Made by a program: the position numbers and the translations under genes
Shown here: positions 16,153 through 26,577 of the stretch, piece by piece
How the letters are laid out: the number at the start of each line of letters is the position of its first letter
Position numbering within the stretch: the first letter of the stretch is position 1
Virus record (IMG/VR): IMGVR_UViG_3300043749_000038
Coordinates: 1 to 64,000 of that record
Reading direction: 5' to 3' (one strand)
DNA length: 64,000 nt
Source: a virus
Notes under the pieces: model-generated
Seen by the model: only the letters and a program-made list of their open reading frames with translations
What the model was told of the DNA's origin: nothing
Database searches by the model: none

Positions 16153-19100
16153 ATGGCAATGGACGATACTGGTGGTTCGGGTGGTAACACTCAAGTTGAA
16201 GGCCTTGCTATTAACGTTGCTGTACCGGGCGGCAAGGAAGCCCCCGGTATTCTCGACGGTGTTGCAAAGTCAGCTGACAACCTTGCGACCGTTTCTGTCA
16301 AGACCATGTCTTCGGTTGCAGGTCTAGAATCTGCACTCGAGAAGGCTGCTGCGCAATACGAAGCGACGCGCGGATCCACCAAGAACCTGACCGACGCACA
16401 GCTTGCGCAGCATCAGGCAAATAAACTCGCGCTCGAAATCGCGCAAGAACGCTACGACCAAGGCACTCGCTATCTGGCACAACTAGACCAGATGGTTGCA
16501 ACGTTCAATATGACCACAGACGAGCTCCAGCGTTATAAAGCTGCTCAGCTCGGAGTGAGCCAAGAAGCTGAAGTCTATATCTCGCAGATGAAATCAATGC
16601 GGGACGCGACTGCGCAATATGGTGTGGTTATCAAAGAAGTTGCGGAGATCGAAAAGGCGCGTTTGGATTGGGAGACAGCAAGCGCTACTGCTCTCAATGC
16701 GCAACGGATTCGTTCGCTTAGCGAACAAGCTGCGCTTGAAGAATCTTCCTCCGTTGCACTCAATGCTCAGCGCAAACGGGCGCTTTCGGATCAGGCCGCA
16801 ATGGAGGAGTCGGCAAGCACCTCTCTGAATGCGCAGCGCACGCGTGCATTGAACGATCAAGCAACGCTCGAAGAGTCTGCAATGACCGCTCTGAACGCCC
16901 AGCGTGTGCGTGCACTTAACGACCAGGCAGCTTTGGAAGAATCGGCAACAACGTCGTTGAATGCTCAACGTGTTCGTGCCTTGAACGATCAAGCTCGTTT
17001 GGAAGAATCCGCTCAAACCGCATTGAACGCGCAGCGTATCCGTATGCTGAACGAACAAGCTGCTGCGGAAGAGTCGGCAATGGCTGCACTCAATGCGCAG
17101 CGCATCCGGGCTGTAAACGATCAAAAGGCATTGGAGGAGTCCGCGCAGACCTCCCTTAACGCACAACGTATCCGCGAAACTAACGAACAAGCTGCTAAGG
17201 AGGAGTCTGCGCGCACCGCCTTGAACGCACAGCGCATTCGCGAAACTACAGCTGCCGCTAAAGCAGCAGCGGATGCTGAGAAAGCTGCTCAGGAAGAGAT
17301 GCAGCGCAACCAGACCATCTTTAACGCATTCAAGATTCGCACTCTGAATGAGAACCGAGTGGAGGGGCTTCGCATTCGCGAGCAGATGGCAAAGGACGCT
17401 GCTGCACTGGCTGAAAAGCAAGCTGAAGATGAAATTCGTTGGAATATGTTGTCTGTCAAGACTCGTATTACCCAACTGCAAATGCTTCAGCAGTATATCG
17501 ACAATCCAAAGATTAGCCAGAAGACAACCGAGGATACCTTCAGTTCTGCTGCTTTTAAAGACCTGCCCAACCTCGACGCACTTATCAAACAGTACAACGA
17601 TAGCTTGAGCAAGCACAGCAAGACGCTTGATGAAGCTACGCCCAAAGCCAAGGGTTGGGGTGATGCGTTAAGTAATAACCGAGTGCGCACCGAAGCCCTA
17701 GTGCTCGCACACGAAGCGCTCCAGGGTCGTTTCACCCGTATGCCTGGCTCGCTCATGGTGATGGGGGAGTACCTAACCTCTGCTGGTATCGGCATGGGCG
17801 CAATGATGGGTACGGCGCTCAGCTTGGCTGCTGCTATCGGCTTTGTTGGCTACGAGATGGAGCGCGGCTACAAACAGACCAAAGAGTTCAACGATGCAAT
17901 TAACCGCACTAACGGTTACTCCGGCGAGACCACGCAGAGCCTGGAAGCCCTGGCGCAGAGTGTGGGCAAAGTACATGGTGAGTACACCGAGGCGTACAAA
18001 GCTGCTGCTTTACTGACGTCCAGCGGCAAGTTCACCAAGGACCAAGTGGATATGATTACGCAGTCCGCTGCGGACCTATCACACGCATTTGGTCAAGATG
18101 TCAATACCACGATTAAAGAATTCGAAACCCTCGTTGTACGTAGTACGACATCGGGGGCTGCTGGTATGTTGCAAGTCAGCAAAGCCGTTGAGAAGCTGGA
18201 TGAACAGTATCACTTCTTGACCGTGCAGCAAATGCAGCACATTATCCAACTTGAGAAAGAAGGTCAGGTGCGCGAAGCTTCCGCGCTGGCTATCAAACTG
18301 TTTGGTGAAGAGACTCAGAAAGAGGCAAAGAACGCCGAAGAGTATATTGGATGGGTCGAGCAAGCCTGGAATGGTGTTACGCGTGCTATTAAAGGAACCA
18401 TTCAAGCTATTGCTGACATCGGCAAGAAAGACACGTTTGCAAACCAAGAAAAGACGCTGCTCAATCAGCTCGAAAAGAATGCAGACGGCTCGCTGAAGAC
18501 CGACGAAGCTCACATGTCGCAGACGAACAAGTATCGTCTGCAAGCTTACTACGCGCTCGAGCAGGAAATCTCGAACTACAACCAAAAAGCTGCCGATCAA
18601 GCAGATAAAGAACAAAAAGCTGCTGTTGCCAAGCACAACCTCGAAGCGCGCGCGATTGAAGACGTGCGTCTGATGAAAAAGACGCAGACTGAACTGCAAG
18701 ATGCGCTGGACCGCAATGCAAAGCAGAAAGCTGAAATTGTTGCTGCTGATCCAACATACTTGGAAGATCCAAAGAATGTTCAGTACGAAGCTGATCGCGT
18801 GCAAGCTATCATCAAGGCGCACACCGACAAAACTCGCCAAACGATTAGCGACGGGCGTAAGCAGGAATTGATAAATCAGCTAAATGCTGATGAACAATCG
18901 TACAAACTTGCCCAAGAAGCTGCAGATAACCAGATTAAGATGGCCAAGGAGTATGCTGACCAGCATATCACCAGCCGTCAGAGCGAATACGATGCCGTTA
19001 CGGATTCGTATAACCGCGAGCTTAAAGCTGCGCAGGACATGGAAGCAGCTAAGCTCGCCACTCTCGAATCTTACAAGCCGAAGAACAAAACCGACGCGGA

Positions 19101-22100
19101 AGAGACGGTTAAACGTATTAACGATGTTAAGCGCGCCTACGAACTTGCCGCTGCCGAAATCAACGACGCAAAGCAAAAAGATCAACAGGCTATTATCGGC
19201 AAAGGCGTTAAGGAAGTTAGCCTTGTCGACGATAAGGAACTCAATAAGCTCCAGACGCAGATTGACAATCTGAAGAAGTACAATGCCGAGGTTGGCAAGA
19301 CCGCTGAGGAGAAGAAACTCGCACTTGCTCAGCTCGACGACGAAGCGTTGATCCAGGCGCAGATTCAACTTGTGCTGGAGCAATCCAAAGTTGACAATGA
19401 ACAATTGGGTGCTGTTGAGCAAGCCCAGGCTGACGCACGTATTGAGAAACTGAATGCAATCATTGCGAAGCTGCGGGAGAAGAAAGACCTCGAAGGCACT
19501 GGCGCACAACTTGAAGCCCAGGCGGCTGCGGATAAGTTGTGGGCAGACCAAAATAAGAAGCTGGAAAACGACATTGCTAGCGCAATTATTGACGGTGGCG
19601 GTCGCGGTTGGAAGAAGCTTATCCGCGATATGGAGCTGGCTTTTGCTAAGCTGATCCTGCAACCGATCATTGCGCCGGTAGCTGGGAGTATTAGCAGCAT
19701 TTTAAACCCCACTGCAACGCAGGCAGGGGGTGTTGCCGGTGCGGACGCTGCTGGGGGCATGGGTAGCTACCTTGGGGCTGCTAACGCTGCTGCCAGCGCG
19801 TATAAATTTATCTCCTCCGGCCTTACCGGGATGGTTGGTGGAGTCGGTTCGCTCGTCACACAGGCGGGTAATCTACTTGGTTCCTCCAACCTTGCGGCGT
19901 TCGGTTCCGGCATGTCCATGACTGCCGAGCAGTCCGCAGCCGCTGCCGGCGCTTACGCTGACGCAGGGATGACGGGTATCTCAAGCTCCATCGGCGCAGG
20001 TGCGGCCATTGCTCCGTATCTTGCCCTCGGTGCAGGCGCGCTGGGTGGCCACATGATCGGCGGTGCCATTTCTGGTCAGTACGGTAGCGAGTCAACCGTT
20101 AATACTAGTGAAGCTGCTGGTGCCGCAATCGGCACGGCGATGGCTGGTCCAATCGGGGCTGCTATCGGTTCGTTCCTGGGCGGTACTGTCGGCGGTCTGC
20201 TAAACCGTGCGTTTGGCATGGGTAACAAGAATGTCACCGAAACAGGCATCAAAGGTACGATTTCCGACTCGGGCGTTACTGGTTCGAACTATAGCGACTG
20301 GACTCAGTCCGGAGGCTGGTTCCGCAGCAACAAGAGTGGCGAAGACAGCAGCGCGCTGACCGCAGACCAGACCAACAGCCTGGGCACTGGTTTAACCACG
20401 ATGAAATCGACGGTCACTAACCTGGCGCAAGTCCTTGGTGTGGGCAACGAAGCACTGAACAACTACAGCAAGAGCTTTGATATCCTGCTCACCCCGTTGA
20501 AGCAGGTGACTGGTGATGCTGCTCAGCAAGCGCAGATCGTCCAAGAGAACCAGCAAATTGCTCAGCAGAATGCAACTGCTATTACCACCTTCTTCACGTC
20601 GGTTGGCGACGACATGGCAACCAAGCTGATCCCGAATATCAGCAGCTTTGCGCAAGCCGGTGAAACTGCTTCGCAGACTTTGACGCGCCTGAACGCAACG
20701 TTTACGCTGACCAACAACATCGCTGGTCTGCTGGGCAAGACTGTGCAACAAGCTTTCGGTGGCTCAGGCTTGAGCTCGGACGCTGTACGTGAAAGCCTGG
20801 TGAACCTTGCGGGCGGTTCGAGCAACCTGCAAAGCTACACGCAGAATTATGCTTCGAACTTCCTGACGAACGCCCAGCAGCTCGCACCGACTCTGAAAGC
20901 CGTTAGCGATGCGATGGGCGCACTTGGACTGTCGAGTATCACCACGCGCGCTCAGTTTGCAGCAGAGATTAGCAGCTTGGACCTTACCAAGACTTCGGAT
21001 CAGCAACTGTTCGTCTCGCTGATGCAACTGTCCAGCGCTTTCGCAACTGTCACCCCTGCGCTCGACGATGCAACCAAGTCGGTTCAGGACATTGCCAACG
21101 AGCGTAAGAGCTTGCAGGACCAGCTCGACCAGTTGACCATGACCTCGACGCAATTGCTCCAGAAGCAGCGTAACGCCTTGGATGACAGCAACAAGGCCCT
21201 GTTCGACCAAGTCCAAGCAATCCAGGCGCTGAAAGACGCTTCGACAGCACTGAGCAGCAATGTGGACGACGCTTTCAACGTCCTCCAGAGTGTGGTCAAC
21301 AAGCAAAAAGATGCTCTCACCAAAGCGCACGACGCTCAGAGCAAACTGCTTGACCAGCAAATTACCTCGCAGCAGACCGCTCTGGATACCGCTAAGTCCT
21401 TAGCTGATGCTTTCTCGTCTGCACTGGATAGCCTGAAAGACCCAAGCACCAGCGGAGCGCTGTGGCAGGGTGCCAAGGGTATGCTGGAAAAAGCTCTTGG
21501 GACTGCACAAGCTGGCGGCGGTTTGCCCACACTGGACAGCATGAAGGACTCGCTGAATACGATCTCGCAGGGTCCGCAGACAGCGAACTACTCGAGCCGT
21601 TTCTCGTACCTGCAAGACCTGTACAGCGCGCGCAACACTCTGTCCATCTTGAAGAACGCCACCGGCAGCGGCGAGGACGTGCAGCAGAAAATGCTGGACG
21701 CTCTGAACGCGCAGAAGACCGCTGCTGACGACGCTTACCAAGCACAGTCAGACGCGTTGGACAATCTGGTGAATAACGCTCAAGACCAGATTACAGAGAT
21801 GAAGGGGCAGTCGACGTCCCTGCTCTCGATTGACCAGGCAATGCACGGTGTCCTGCTGGCAATCCAAGGTGCTAACGGGAACGCACTGATTTCGGGTACG
21901 CAACAGATTAACAACGCATACCAGACCTCGCTGGGTCGTGCGCCGGACGCTGCTGGCATGACGTACTACCAGCAGTCGCTGACCAACGGCAATTCGATTA
22001 ACGATATCGTTAATAGCATCAAGAATTCGCCGGAAGCGCAAATCCAAAGCTTGTATCAAGGCTTGCTGGGTCGTAGTGCGGATGCAGCAGGTCTGCAATA

Positions 22101-22479
22101 TTATTTAAACAGCGGAGGCTCGATCGACCAAATTCGTGCTAGCATTATGGGAAGCACGGAATACAAGGGCCTGCACTCCTTCGACGTCGGTACGAACAAC
22201 GTTCCGTACAATATGGTGGCCAAGCTGCACGAAGGTGAGGCGGTCATCCCGAAAGCGGACAATCGCGCCCTGCGTTCGGCTGTGAGCAACAATGCGGCAA
22301 GTAGCATGCAAGTGGTGACGGCAATTGCATCCTTGCAAAAAGAAATGGCAAGCTTCCGTCAAGAGAACAAAGCAGGTATGGTTGCAATGCAGCGCGATAC
22401 CGCAGTCACCGCGAACCGTCTGCGCAAGTGGGACGGCAACGGTATGCCGGCAGCTCGAGACCTGACTCAAGGCGTGTAA
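16153..22479 (+). CDS. Tail tape measure protein
   Basis: 2108 residues, the longest gene. It sets tail length and is ejected with the DNA. Residues about 181-378 are nine 22-residue repeats (LNAQRIRALNDQAALEESAQTA-like). A hydrophobic stretch lies near 545-565. Residues about 590-650 (NGYSGETTQSLEALAQSVGKVHGEYTEAY) match tape-measure domain TMP_2. Coiled coils fill 770-1150, and Gly/Ala-rich membrane-like segments lie at 1175-1360. Two DUF4214-like units (LGRAPDAAGMTYY, LGRSADAAGLQYY) are near 1930-2000, and the C-terminus has VAKLHEGEAVIPKADN. RBS AAAGGAA. Confidence 0.95.
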   Translation: MAMDDTGGSGGNTQVEGLAINVAVPGGKEAPGILDGVAKSADNLATVSVKTMSSVAGLESALEKAAAQYEATRGSTKNLTDAQLAQHQANKLALEIAQERYDQGTRYLAQLDQMVATFNMTTDELQRYKAAQLGVSQEAEVYISQMKSMRDATAQYGVVIKEVAEIEKARLDWETASATALNAQRIRSLSEQAALEESSSVALNAQRKRALSDQAAMEESASTSLNAQRTRALNDQATLEESAMTALNAQRVRALNDQAALEESATTSLNAQRVRALNDQARLEESAQTALNAQRIRMLNEQAAAEESAMAALNAQRIRAVNDQKALEESAQTSLNAQRIRETNEQAAKEESARTALNAQRIRETTAAAKAAADAEKAAQEEMQRNQTIFNAFKIRTLNENRVEGLRIREQMAKDAAALAEKQAEDEIRWNMLSVKTRITQLQMLQQYIDNPKISQKTTEDTFSSAAFKDLPNLDALIKQYNDSLSKHSKTLDEATPKAKGWGDALSNNRVRTEALVLAHEALQGRFTRMPGSLMVMGEYLTSAGIGMGAMMGTALSLAAAIGFVGYEMERGYKQTKEFNDAINRTNGYSGETTQSLEALAQSVGKVHGEYTEAYKAAALLTSSGKFTKDQVDMITQSAADLSHAFGQDVNTTIKEFETLVVRSTTSGAAGMLQVSKAVEKLDEQYHFLTVQQMQHIIQLEKEGQVREASALAIKLFGEETQKEAKNAEEYIGWVEQAWNGVTRAIKGTIQAIADIGKKDTFANQEKTLLNQLEKNADGSLKTDEAHMSQTNKYRLQAYYALEQEISNYNQKAADQADKEQKAAVAKHNLEARAIEDVRLMKKTQTELQDALDRNAKQKAEIVAADPTYLEDPKNVQYEADRVQAIIKAHTDKTRQTISDGRKQELINQLNADEQSYKLAQEAADNQIKMAKEYADQHITSRQSEYDAVTDSYNRELKAAQDMEAAKLATLESYKPKNKTDAEETVKRINDVKRAYELAAAEINDAKQKDQQAIIGKGVKEVSLVDDKELNKLQTQIDNLKKYNAEVGKTAEEKKLALAQLDDEALIQAQIQLVLEQSKVDNEQLGAVEQAQADARIEKLNAIIAKLREKKDLEGTGAQLEAQAAADKLWADQNKKLENDIASAIIDGGGRGWKKLIRDMELAFAKLILQPIIAPVAGSISSILNPTATQAGGVAGADAAGGMGSYLGAANAAASAYKFISSGLTGMVGGVGSLVTQAGNLLGSSNLAAFGSGMSMTAEQSAAAAGAYADAGMTGISSSIGAGAAIAPYLALGAGALGGHMIGGAISGQYGSESTVNTSEAAGAAIGTAMAGPIGAAIGSFLGGTVGGLLNRAFGMGNKNVTETGIKGTISDSGVTGSNYSDWTQSGGWFRSNKSGEDSSALTADQTNSLGTGLTTMKSTVTNLAQVLGVGNEALNNYSKSFDILLTPLKQVTGDAAQQAQIVQENQQIAQQNATAITTFFTSVGDDMATKLIPNISSFAQAGETASQTLTRLNATFTLTNNIAGLLGKTVQQAFGGSGLSSDAVRESLVNLAGGSSNLQSYTQNYASNFLTNAQQLAPTLKAVSDAMGALGLSSITTRAQFAAEISSLDLTKTSDQQLFVSLMQLSSAFATVTPALDDATKSVQDIANERKSLQDQLDQLTMTSTQLLQKQRNALDDSNKALFDQVQAIQALKDASTALSSNVDDAFNVLQSVVNKQKDALTKAHDAQSKLLDQQITSQQTALDTAKSLADAFSSALDSLKDPSTSGALWQGAKGMLEKALGTAQAGGGLPTLDSMKDSLNTISQGPQTANYSSRFSYLQDLYSARNTLSILKNATGSGEDVQQKMLDALNAQKTAADDAYQAQSDALDNLVNNAQDQITEMKGQSTSLLSIDQAMHGVLLAIQGANGNALISGTQQINNAYQTSLGRAPDAAGMTYYQQSLTNGNSINDIVNSIKNSPEAQIQSLYQGLLGRSADAAGLQYYLNSGGSIDQIRASIMGSTEYKGLHSFDVGTNNVPYNMVAKLHEGEAVIPKADNRALRSAVSNNAASSMQVVTAIASLQKEMASFRQENKAGMVAMQRDTAVTANRLRKWDGNGMPAARDLTQGV

Positions 22480-22480
22480 T

Positions 22481-24349
22481 ATGAAAATCATTCGTCCGTA
22501 TCAATTTGCAGAAGGCGGCACACCGTTCAGCCGCCCTTCGTCCGCCAGCATGTGGGATAAGACGGGTACGCTCGTCAGTGTGGGCAACGATACCCCACGC
22601 TTTTCGTACGACCCGTTGAATACCGCCAACCCTCCGATCTTGCTGCTTGAACAGGCAGCAACGAACCAGCTCCTTTATTCTGAGCAACTTGATAATACAT
22701 CTGCCGGGGCTTGGACTACATTTCAAGCTACGGTGACGCCCAATGCAGCTACCGCCCCTGACGGCACACTAACGGCTGATAAGTTCTGCAACAACGGCGC
22801 ATCGGAGCAATCTTTGAAAGCCGCTGGTTCTTATACTGCCGGTCAACAATACACGGCATCGGTCTATGCGAAAGCATCCGACGCTAGCGTCTTTGTTGCA
22901 ACCATTTCAACAGTCTTGTCGCTTCCAACAAGTAACGGCGGAGCGCAAGCTATCTTTAATCTTGTGAACGGAACGGTATCGAGCGTTAGCATCGGCATTT
23001 CAGCGGCAATCAGCTTCGTTGGCAATGGTTGGTATCGTTGTTCTTTGACATTTACTCCTGGCGTCACACTGACGTCTAATTTTGGTGGATACTGGCTCAA
23101 TCTGGCGATGGGTGCTTCTGCTCCGGGCGTTGGTGTCTACCTTTGGGGTGCGCAACTTGAAAACGGCCCCGTTGCTACTTCCTATATCAAAACAGTTGGA
23201 GCAGCGGCAACTCGCGCTGCTGACGGGGTTGGTAACAATCTCATCACCTTGCTTGCTGAGAACGATGCGCCCAACTGGAGCTCCACCAATCCTTATGTGA
23301 TCGGTGATCGTGTTGTGGTCAACCACAGGATTTACCAGTCAAACACCGGCGCATCCTCCAGCGTTTCCGTCAGCACGGCAGCTAGCGGATCGCCCATTGT
23401 TGTGAACTGGAACGCGCATGGTGCGGCCCTCAACGAGCCGGTTGTGTTTGTGTCAGGCGCTGTGCCGACAGGCCTTGTTGCAGGCGTTGTCTACTATGTT
23501 CAGAGCACGACCGCAAACACCTTCCAGGTATCTACAACTGTCAACGGGGTTGCAATCGTTTCCGCTTCAGCTTTTGGAACAATCGGAGGCGTTGTTGCCA
23601 GGCACTCCGCTAACTTAAACCAGACCCCGTCATCCACTAGCACTGTGTGGTTAGACGCTGGACCGACGAACAAGTACGGCGCGTTCGACCAGTCGGTTGA
23701 AAGTCAGTCTGTCAACAGCTACGAGCTCAACTTCGCGTTTCAGACGCCGAGCACGATGTTTGCGGACAGCCTTGTGATTCAGAATGCAAATGCCCAAGCT
23801 ATTCGAGTGGCTATTATCGACCCTGTTGACGGTATTGTGTACGATCAGACCGTCACAATGGTGCAAGACCTCGACAGTGCTGATCCATACGAATATTGCT
23901 TTGAGCCCATTGTCCGCATGACGGACGTAATGTTTGACGGTATTCCGCCGTACGCTAGCGCCACGTTGTCGGTTTCGCTTATTGATCCTTACGGATCTCC
24001 AGCGTGCGGTTTGTGTATCGTCGGGCAGTCCAAGGAGTTCGGACCAACTCAATCGGGAATGTCAATTGGTATTCAGGATTACTCCTTGAAAACCAAGGAC
24101 GAATTCGGTTATACTAACTTGCAAGAGCGCCCGTACGCTAAAACCATGACGCTCACAGCGTTTGTTGATCGCGCAGCGATGAGCAATCTGATCAACCTTT
24201 TGAACAGCTTGCGTGCAACGCCTGTTGTCTACATTGGTGACGAAAGTGTAATTGCGTCGTTTCAATACGGCTTCTTTAAAGATTATTCGATGGGTGCGGA
24301 CTATGTCGAGCACTCAACCCTCCACATTGAAATTGAGAGCTTGACATAA
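22481..24349 (+). CDS. Distal tail protein with carbohydrate-binding-like domain
   Basis: 622 residues. Region about 75-250 has a lectin-like beta sandwich signature (ATAPDGTLTADKFCNN, YTASVYAKASDASVF, NGWYRCSLTFTPG, VYLWGAQLENGPVATSYI), seen in phage head or tail spikes. The C-terminal half (NWSSTNPYVIGDRVVVNHRIYQS and TVWLDAGPTNKYGAFD) resembles tail-tip proteins. It follows the tape measure, so it is probably part of the distal tail. Confidence 0.7.
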   Translation: MKIIRPYQFAEGGTPFSRPSSASMWDKTGTLVSVGNDTPRFSYDPLNTANPPILLLEQAATNQLLYSEQLDNTSAGAWTTFQATVTPNAATAPDGTLTADKFCNNGASEQSLKAAGSYTAGQQYTASVYAKASDASVFVATISTVLSLPTSNGGAQAIFNLVNGTVSSVSIGISAAISFVGNGWYRCSLTFTPGVTLTSNFGGYWLNLAMGASAPGVGVYLWGAQLENGPVATSYIKTVGAAATRAADGVGNNLITLLAENDAPNWSSTNPYVIGDRVVVNHRIYQSNTGASSSVSVSTAASGSPIVVNWNAHGAALNEPVVFVSGAVPTGLVAGVVYYVQSTTANTFQVSTTVNGVAIVSASAFGTIGGVVARHSANLNQTPSSTSTVWLDAGPTNKYGAFDQSVESQSVNSYELNFAFQTPSTMFADSLVIQNANAQAIRVAIIDPVDGIVYDQTVTMVQDLDSADPYEYCFEPIVRMTDVMFDGIPPYASATLSVSLIDPYGSPACGLCIVGQSKEFGPTQSGMSIGIQDYSLKTKDEFGYTNLQERPYAKTMTLTAFVDRAAMSNLINLLNSLRATPVVYIGDESVIASFQYGFFKDYSMGADYVEHSTLHIEIESLT

Positions 24350-25359
24350 TGACTATCGGACTCCTGCCCACATCACCGTCGCGCAACATGGCCCCGGCAG
24401 ACTACGTGTCTGCCATGAACGCATTCCTTGCTGCGCTGCCTCAGTTTGTTAACGACGCAAACTCACTCGCTGCTAACATGAACTCTGTTGCAGCGGGAGG
24501 GGCGTACGCACTGCCGTTCAAGTTCAGCACCAGCACGACAGTTGGGGCTCCAGCGAGCGGCTATCTGTCTGCTGACAATGCGGCGTTCGGCAGCGTTGCG
24601 AACCTGTCCATCAGCGCTAACACCGCTGCGGGCAATGCCTGCACGTCCTGGCTCAACAGCATGGGCGAATCTACGTCTACCGTAAAAGGCACTATTCGCC
24701 TCAGCTCTGTTGACGGCAGTCGTTACGTACTATTCCGAGTACTGTCAGTTACCAATAACAACGGCTGGTTCGATATCGGCGTGAGCTTCATTAGCGCGTC
24801 GGCCACTCTGTATTTTTCGGCAAACGAAATGTTTGTCATGTTCTTCCAGCGCACCGGAGATGTAGGAAGTGCGGGGACCGGGTCTTTGCAGTTGCTCGCA
24901 CAAACCACCGTCGGTGCGCAGGTAGCAAGCATCGACTACTTCAATGTATTCACATCTGCTTACGACACTTATGTGATCGAAGTTGAAGGGCTTGTGGTCA
25001 CCGCGCAGGGCAATCTTCTTATGTACATGTGCAAGGCGGGGTCTCTGGACCTGACAGCAGTGTACACAGCCCCAGTTGCTGACGGTGGAGCCTACACCAA
25101 TGGTCAAACCTCTTTTACGTTCCCAGTTGTAATTCCAACCGCCGGGACGCTTGCCTTAGCAGGCACATTTCGGGTCTTGAACGTAAATTCAACAACAACG
25201 TCTAAAGTTGTCTCATTGGTTGGCTCTTCAAATGGGACGACTTGTGCCAAAGCCGGTGCTTATACGGGGTCAAATGCAGTATCCGGTTTCAGGCTTGCAC
25301 CTGCGTCCGGCGCATTTACGAACGGCACGGTTCGTATCTACGGTCTCAAAAATAGCTAA
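24349..25359 (+). CDS. Putative tail fibre protein
   Basis: 336 residues, rich in Ala, Ser, Thr and Gly, with a beta-rich C-terminus typical of fibre tips. The N-terminus (PSRNMAPADYVSAMNAFLAALPQFVNDANSLAANMNS) has the amphipathic start seen in phage fibres that anchor to the tail. ATG overlaps the previous stop (TAATG). Confidence 0.65.
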   Translation: MTIGLLPTSPSRNMAPADYVSAMNAFLAALPQFVNDANSLAANMNSVAAGGAYALPFKFSTSTTVGAPASGYLSADNAAFGSVANLSISANTAAGNACTSWLNSMGESTSTVKGTIRLSSVDGSRYVLFRVLSVTNNNGWFDIGVSFISASATLYFSANEMFVMFFQRTGDVGSAGTGSLQLLAQTTVGAQVASIDYFNVFTSAYDTYVIEVEGLVVTAQGNLLMYMCKAGSLDLTAVYTAPVADGGAYTNGQTSFTFPVVIPTAGTLALAGTFRVLNVNSTTTSKVVSLVGSSNGTTCAKAGAYTGSNAVSGFRLAPASGAFTNGTVRIYGLKNS

Positions 25360-25371
25360 GGAGATATTGCA

Positions 25372-25710
25372 ATGACCTATCAATTATTGGTAGACGGCCA
25401 AGTGCGAGACGCCACGCCGGAAGAAGCAGCTGAACTGGACTCGATGCGAGCGACCGCGCAAGCATTCGTCCCCCAAACCGTAACGCGTCGACAAGCCCGA
25501 CAAGCGTTGCTGATTAAAGGGTTGCTGGACAAAGTTGATCCAGCAATTGCTGCAATCGCCGATCCGACGCAACAAGGCTTGGCTAAGATCGAATGGGAGG
25601 ACTCTTTGGAGTTCGAACGTTCGCGTCCGCTGGTGATTCAAATCGGCACAGCAATCGGACTCGACGCTGCTGGACTGGACAGTCTGTTTACTTACGCTGC
25701 AACTCTGTAG
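25372..25710 (+). CDS. Fibre-associated conserved protein, 112 aa
   Basis: A small protein with TVTRRQARQALLIKGLLDKVDPAIAAIADP and KIEWEDSLEFERSRPLV, a pattern I know from proteins encoded after phage fibre genes and often annotated as tail fibre assembly or hypothetical. RBS AAGGAG. It is probably a chaperone or cap of the fibre. Confidence 0.65.
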   Translation: MTYQLLVDGQVRDATPEEAAELDSMRATAQAFVPQTVTRRQARQALLIKGLLDKVDPAIAAIADPTQQGLAKIEWEDSLEFERSRPLVIQIGTAIGLDAAGLDSLFTYAATL

Positions 25711-25734
25711 GTAAAAGGCTATAGTCCAAAGGCC

Positions 25735-25863
25735 TTGAGGACTACAAAATTGTTGACCCTGCTTGCGTTGTGTGTAACACTTAGCGCTTGCGGGGTCTTT
25801 TACTTTCCGGAGGGTGTATGGACTACAGCCTGGCGAGGGACCAGATTAAGTCTGGTGACGTAA
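25735..25863 (+). CDS. Putative small lipoprotein, 42 aa
   Basis: TTG start at 25735, or 25750 with GAGG nine bases upstream. The product has a hydrophobic stretch (TKLLTLLALCVTLS) ending in a lipobox LSAC at residues 16-19, then only 23 residues. The frame ends inside the next gene. Size and position beside holin and endolysin suggest an Rz1-like outer membrane spanin subunit, but no Rz partner is clear. Confidence 0.45.
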   Translation: MRTTKLLTLLALCVTLSACGVFYFPEGVWTTAWRGTRLSLVT

Positions 25864-26324
25864 TCGCACTATCACACGATCAATGGGGTTCGTGGTACGA
25901 TCTCCAGATCCAAGCTGTTCGCATGTTCACGGAGAGTGAGTATTCCCACATTGCCCTCGCATGGGTCTTTGCTGGTCGAGTGTTCCTCATCGAGAGCGTT
26001 GAACCAGTTGTGCGCATCCTCCCTCTGTCGAATCTTGCAGACAAAGGTTTCTATCACATTCCGATTGGTGTTGACTACACCGAAGCGGAGTTGGAGTTCC
26101 TGATGTCCAAGGTTGGCGTAACGCCCTACTCCAAACTGGAAGCAATCCTTGCATACTTCAAGAAAGCCAAGATTGGTGACACTCGTGTTGAAGAGTGCGC
26201 AAAGCTAGCCATCGAAGCACGTCGACTGTCGGGCATAGACCTGGGCGACAAGGCGACCCCGAGTGCAGTTGTCAAAACTCTCCTGGAGTCTAACCATGTC
26301 ATCCAGTACGTCAAGAAAGCATAA
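25818..26324 (+). CDS. Permuted NlpC/P60-like cysteine hydrolase
   Basis: ATG 25818 is preceded by CCGGAGGG. 168 residues. IKSGDVIALSH at the start, SEYSHIALAW with the catalytic His, and DTRVEECAKLA with the nucleophile Cys in the C-terminal half give the permuted order (His before Cys) of YiiX-like papain-fold proteins. It may cleave peptidoglycan peptides, amides or acyl groups. Its position before the holin suggests cell wall action. Confidence 0.65.
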   Translation: MDYSLARDQIKSGDVIALSHDQWGSWYDLQIQAVRMFTESEYSHIALAWVFAGRVFLIESVEPVVRILPLSNLADKGFYHIPIGVDYTEAELEFLMSKVGVTPYSKLEAILAYFKKAKIGDTRVEECAKLAIEARRLSGIDLGDKATPSAVVKTLLESNHVIQYVKKA

Positions 26325-26325
26325 C

Positions 26326-26577
26326 ATGAACCTCAGCAAAATGTCCACTACCGAACTCAGCAGCTACGCAGGTGGCGCAACAGCAGTTGGCGCCTCTCTG
26401 ACCTTGACCCAAGTCGGCGTGATTGTGGGCATTGTGACGGCACTCCTCACATTCGCGCTCAACGCGTACTATACCTATCACAAGAACAAACGCGAGCAGC
26501 GCCTGGCTGATCTCGAAGTCCGTGAGCGTGAAGCACATATCAGACTTATGGAGCAACAAAGTGAGCCCAAATCTTAA
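26326..26577 (+). CDS. Holin, HP1-like
   Basis: 83 residues. A polar N-terminus (STTELSSYAGGATAVGA), one or two hydrophobic segments (LTQVGVIVGIVTALLTFALNAYYTY) and a charged helical tail (KNKREQRLADLEVREREAHIRLMEQQ) match small phage holins of the HP1 type. A second ATG five codons in (26341) gives a dual start typical of holin/antiholin control. The endolysin gene overlaps its 3' end. Confidence 0.7.
   Translation: MNLSKMSTTELSSYAGGATAVGASLTLTQVGVIVGIVTALLTFALNAYYTYHKNKREQRLADLEVREREAHIRLMEQQSEPKS

Noticed and set aside
16693-17286. Tape measure repeats as a CRISPR or DNA satellite array
   Set aside because: The period is 66 bp and conserved at protein rather than DNA level; there are no spacers.
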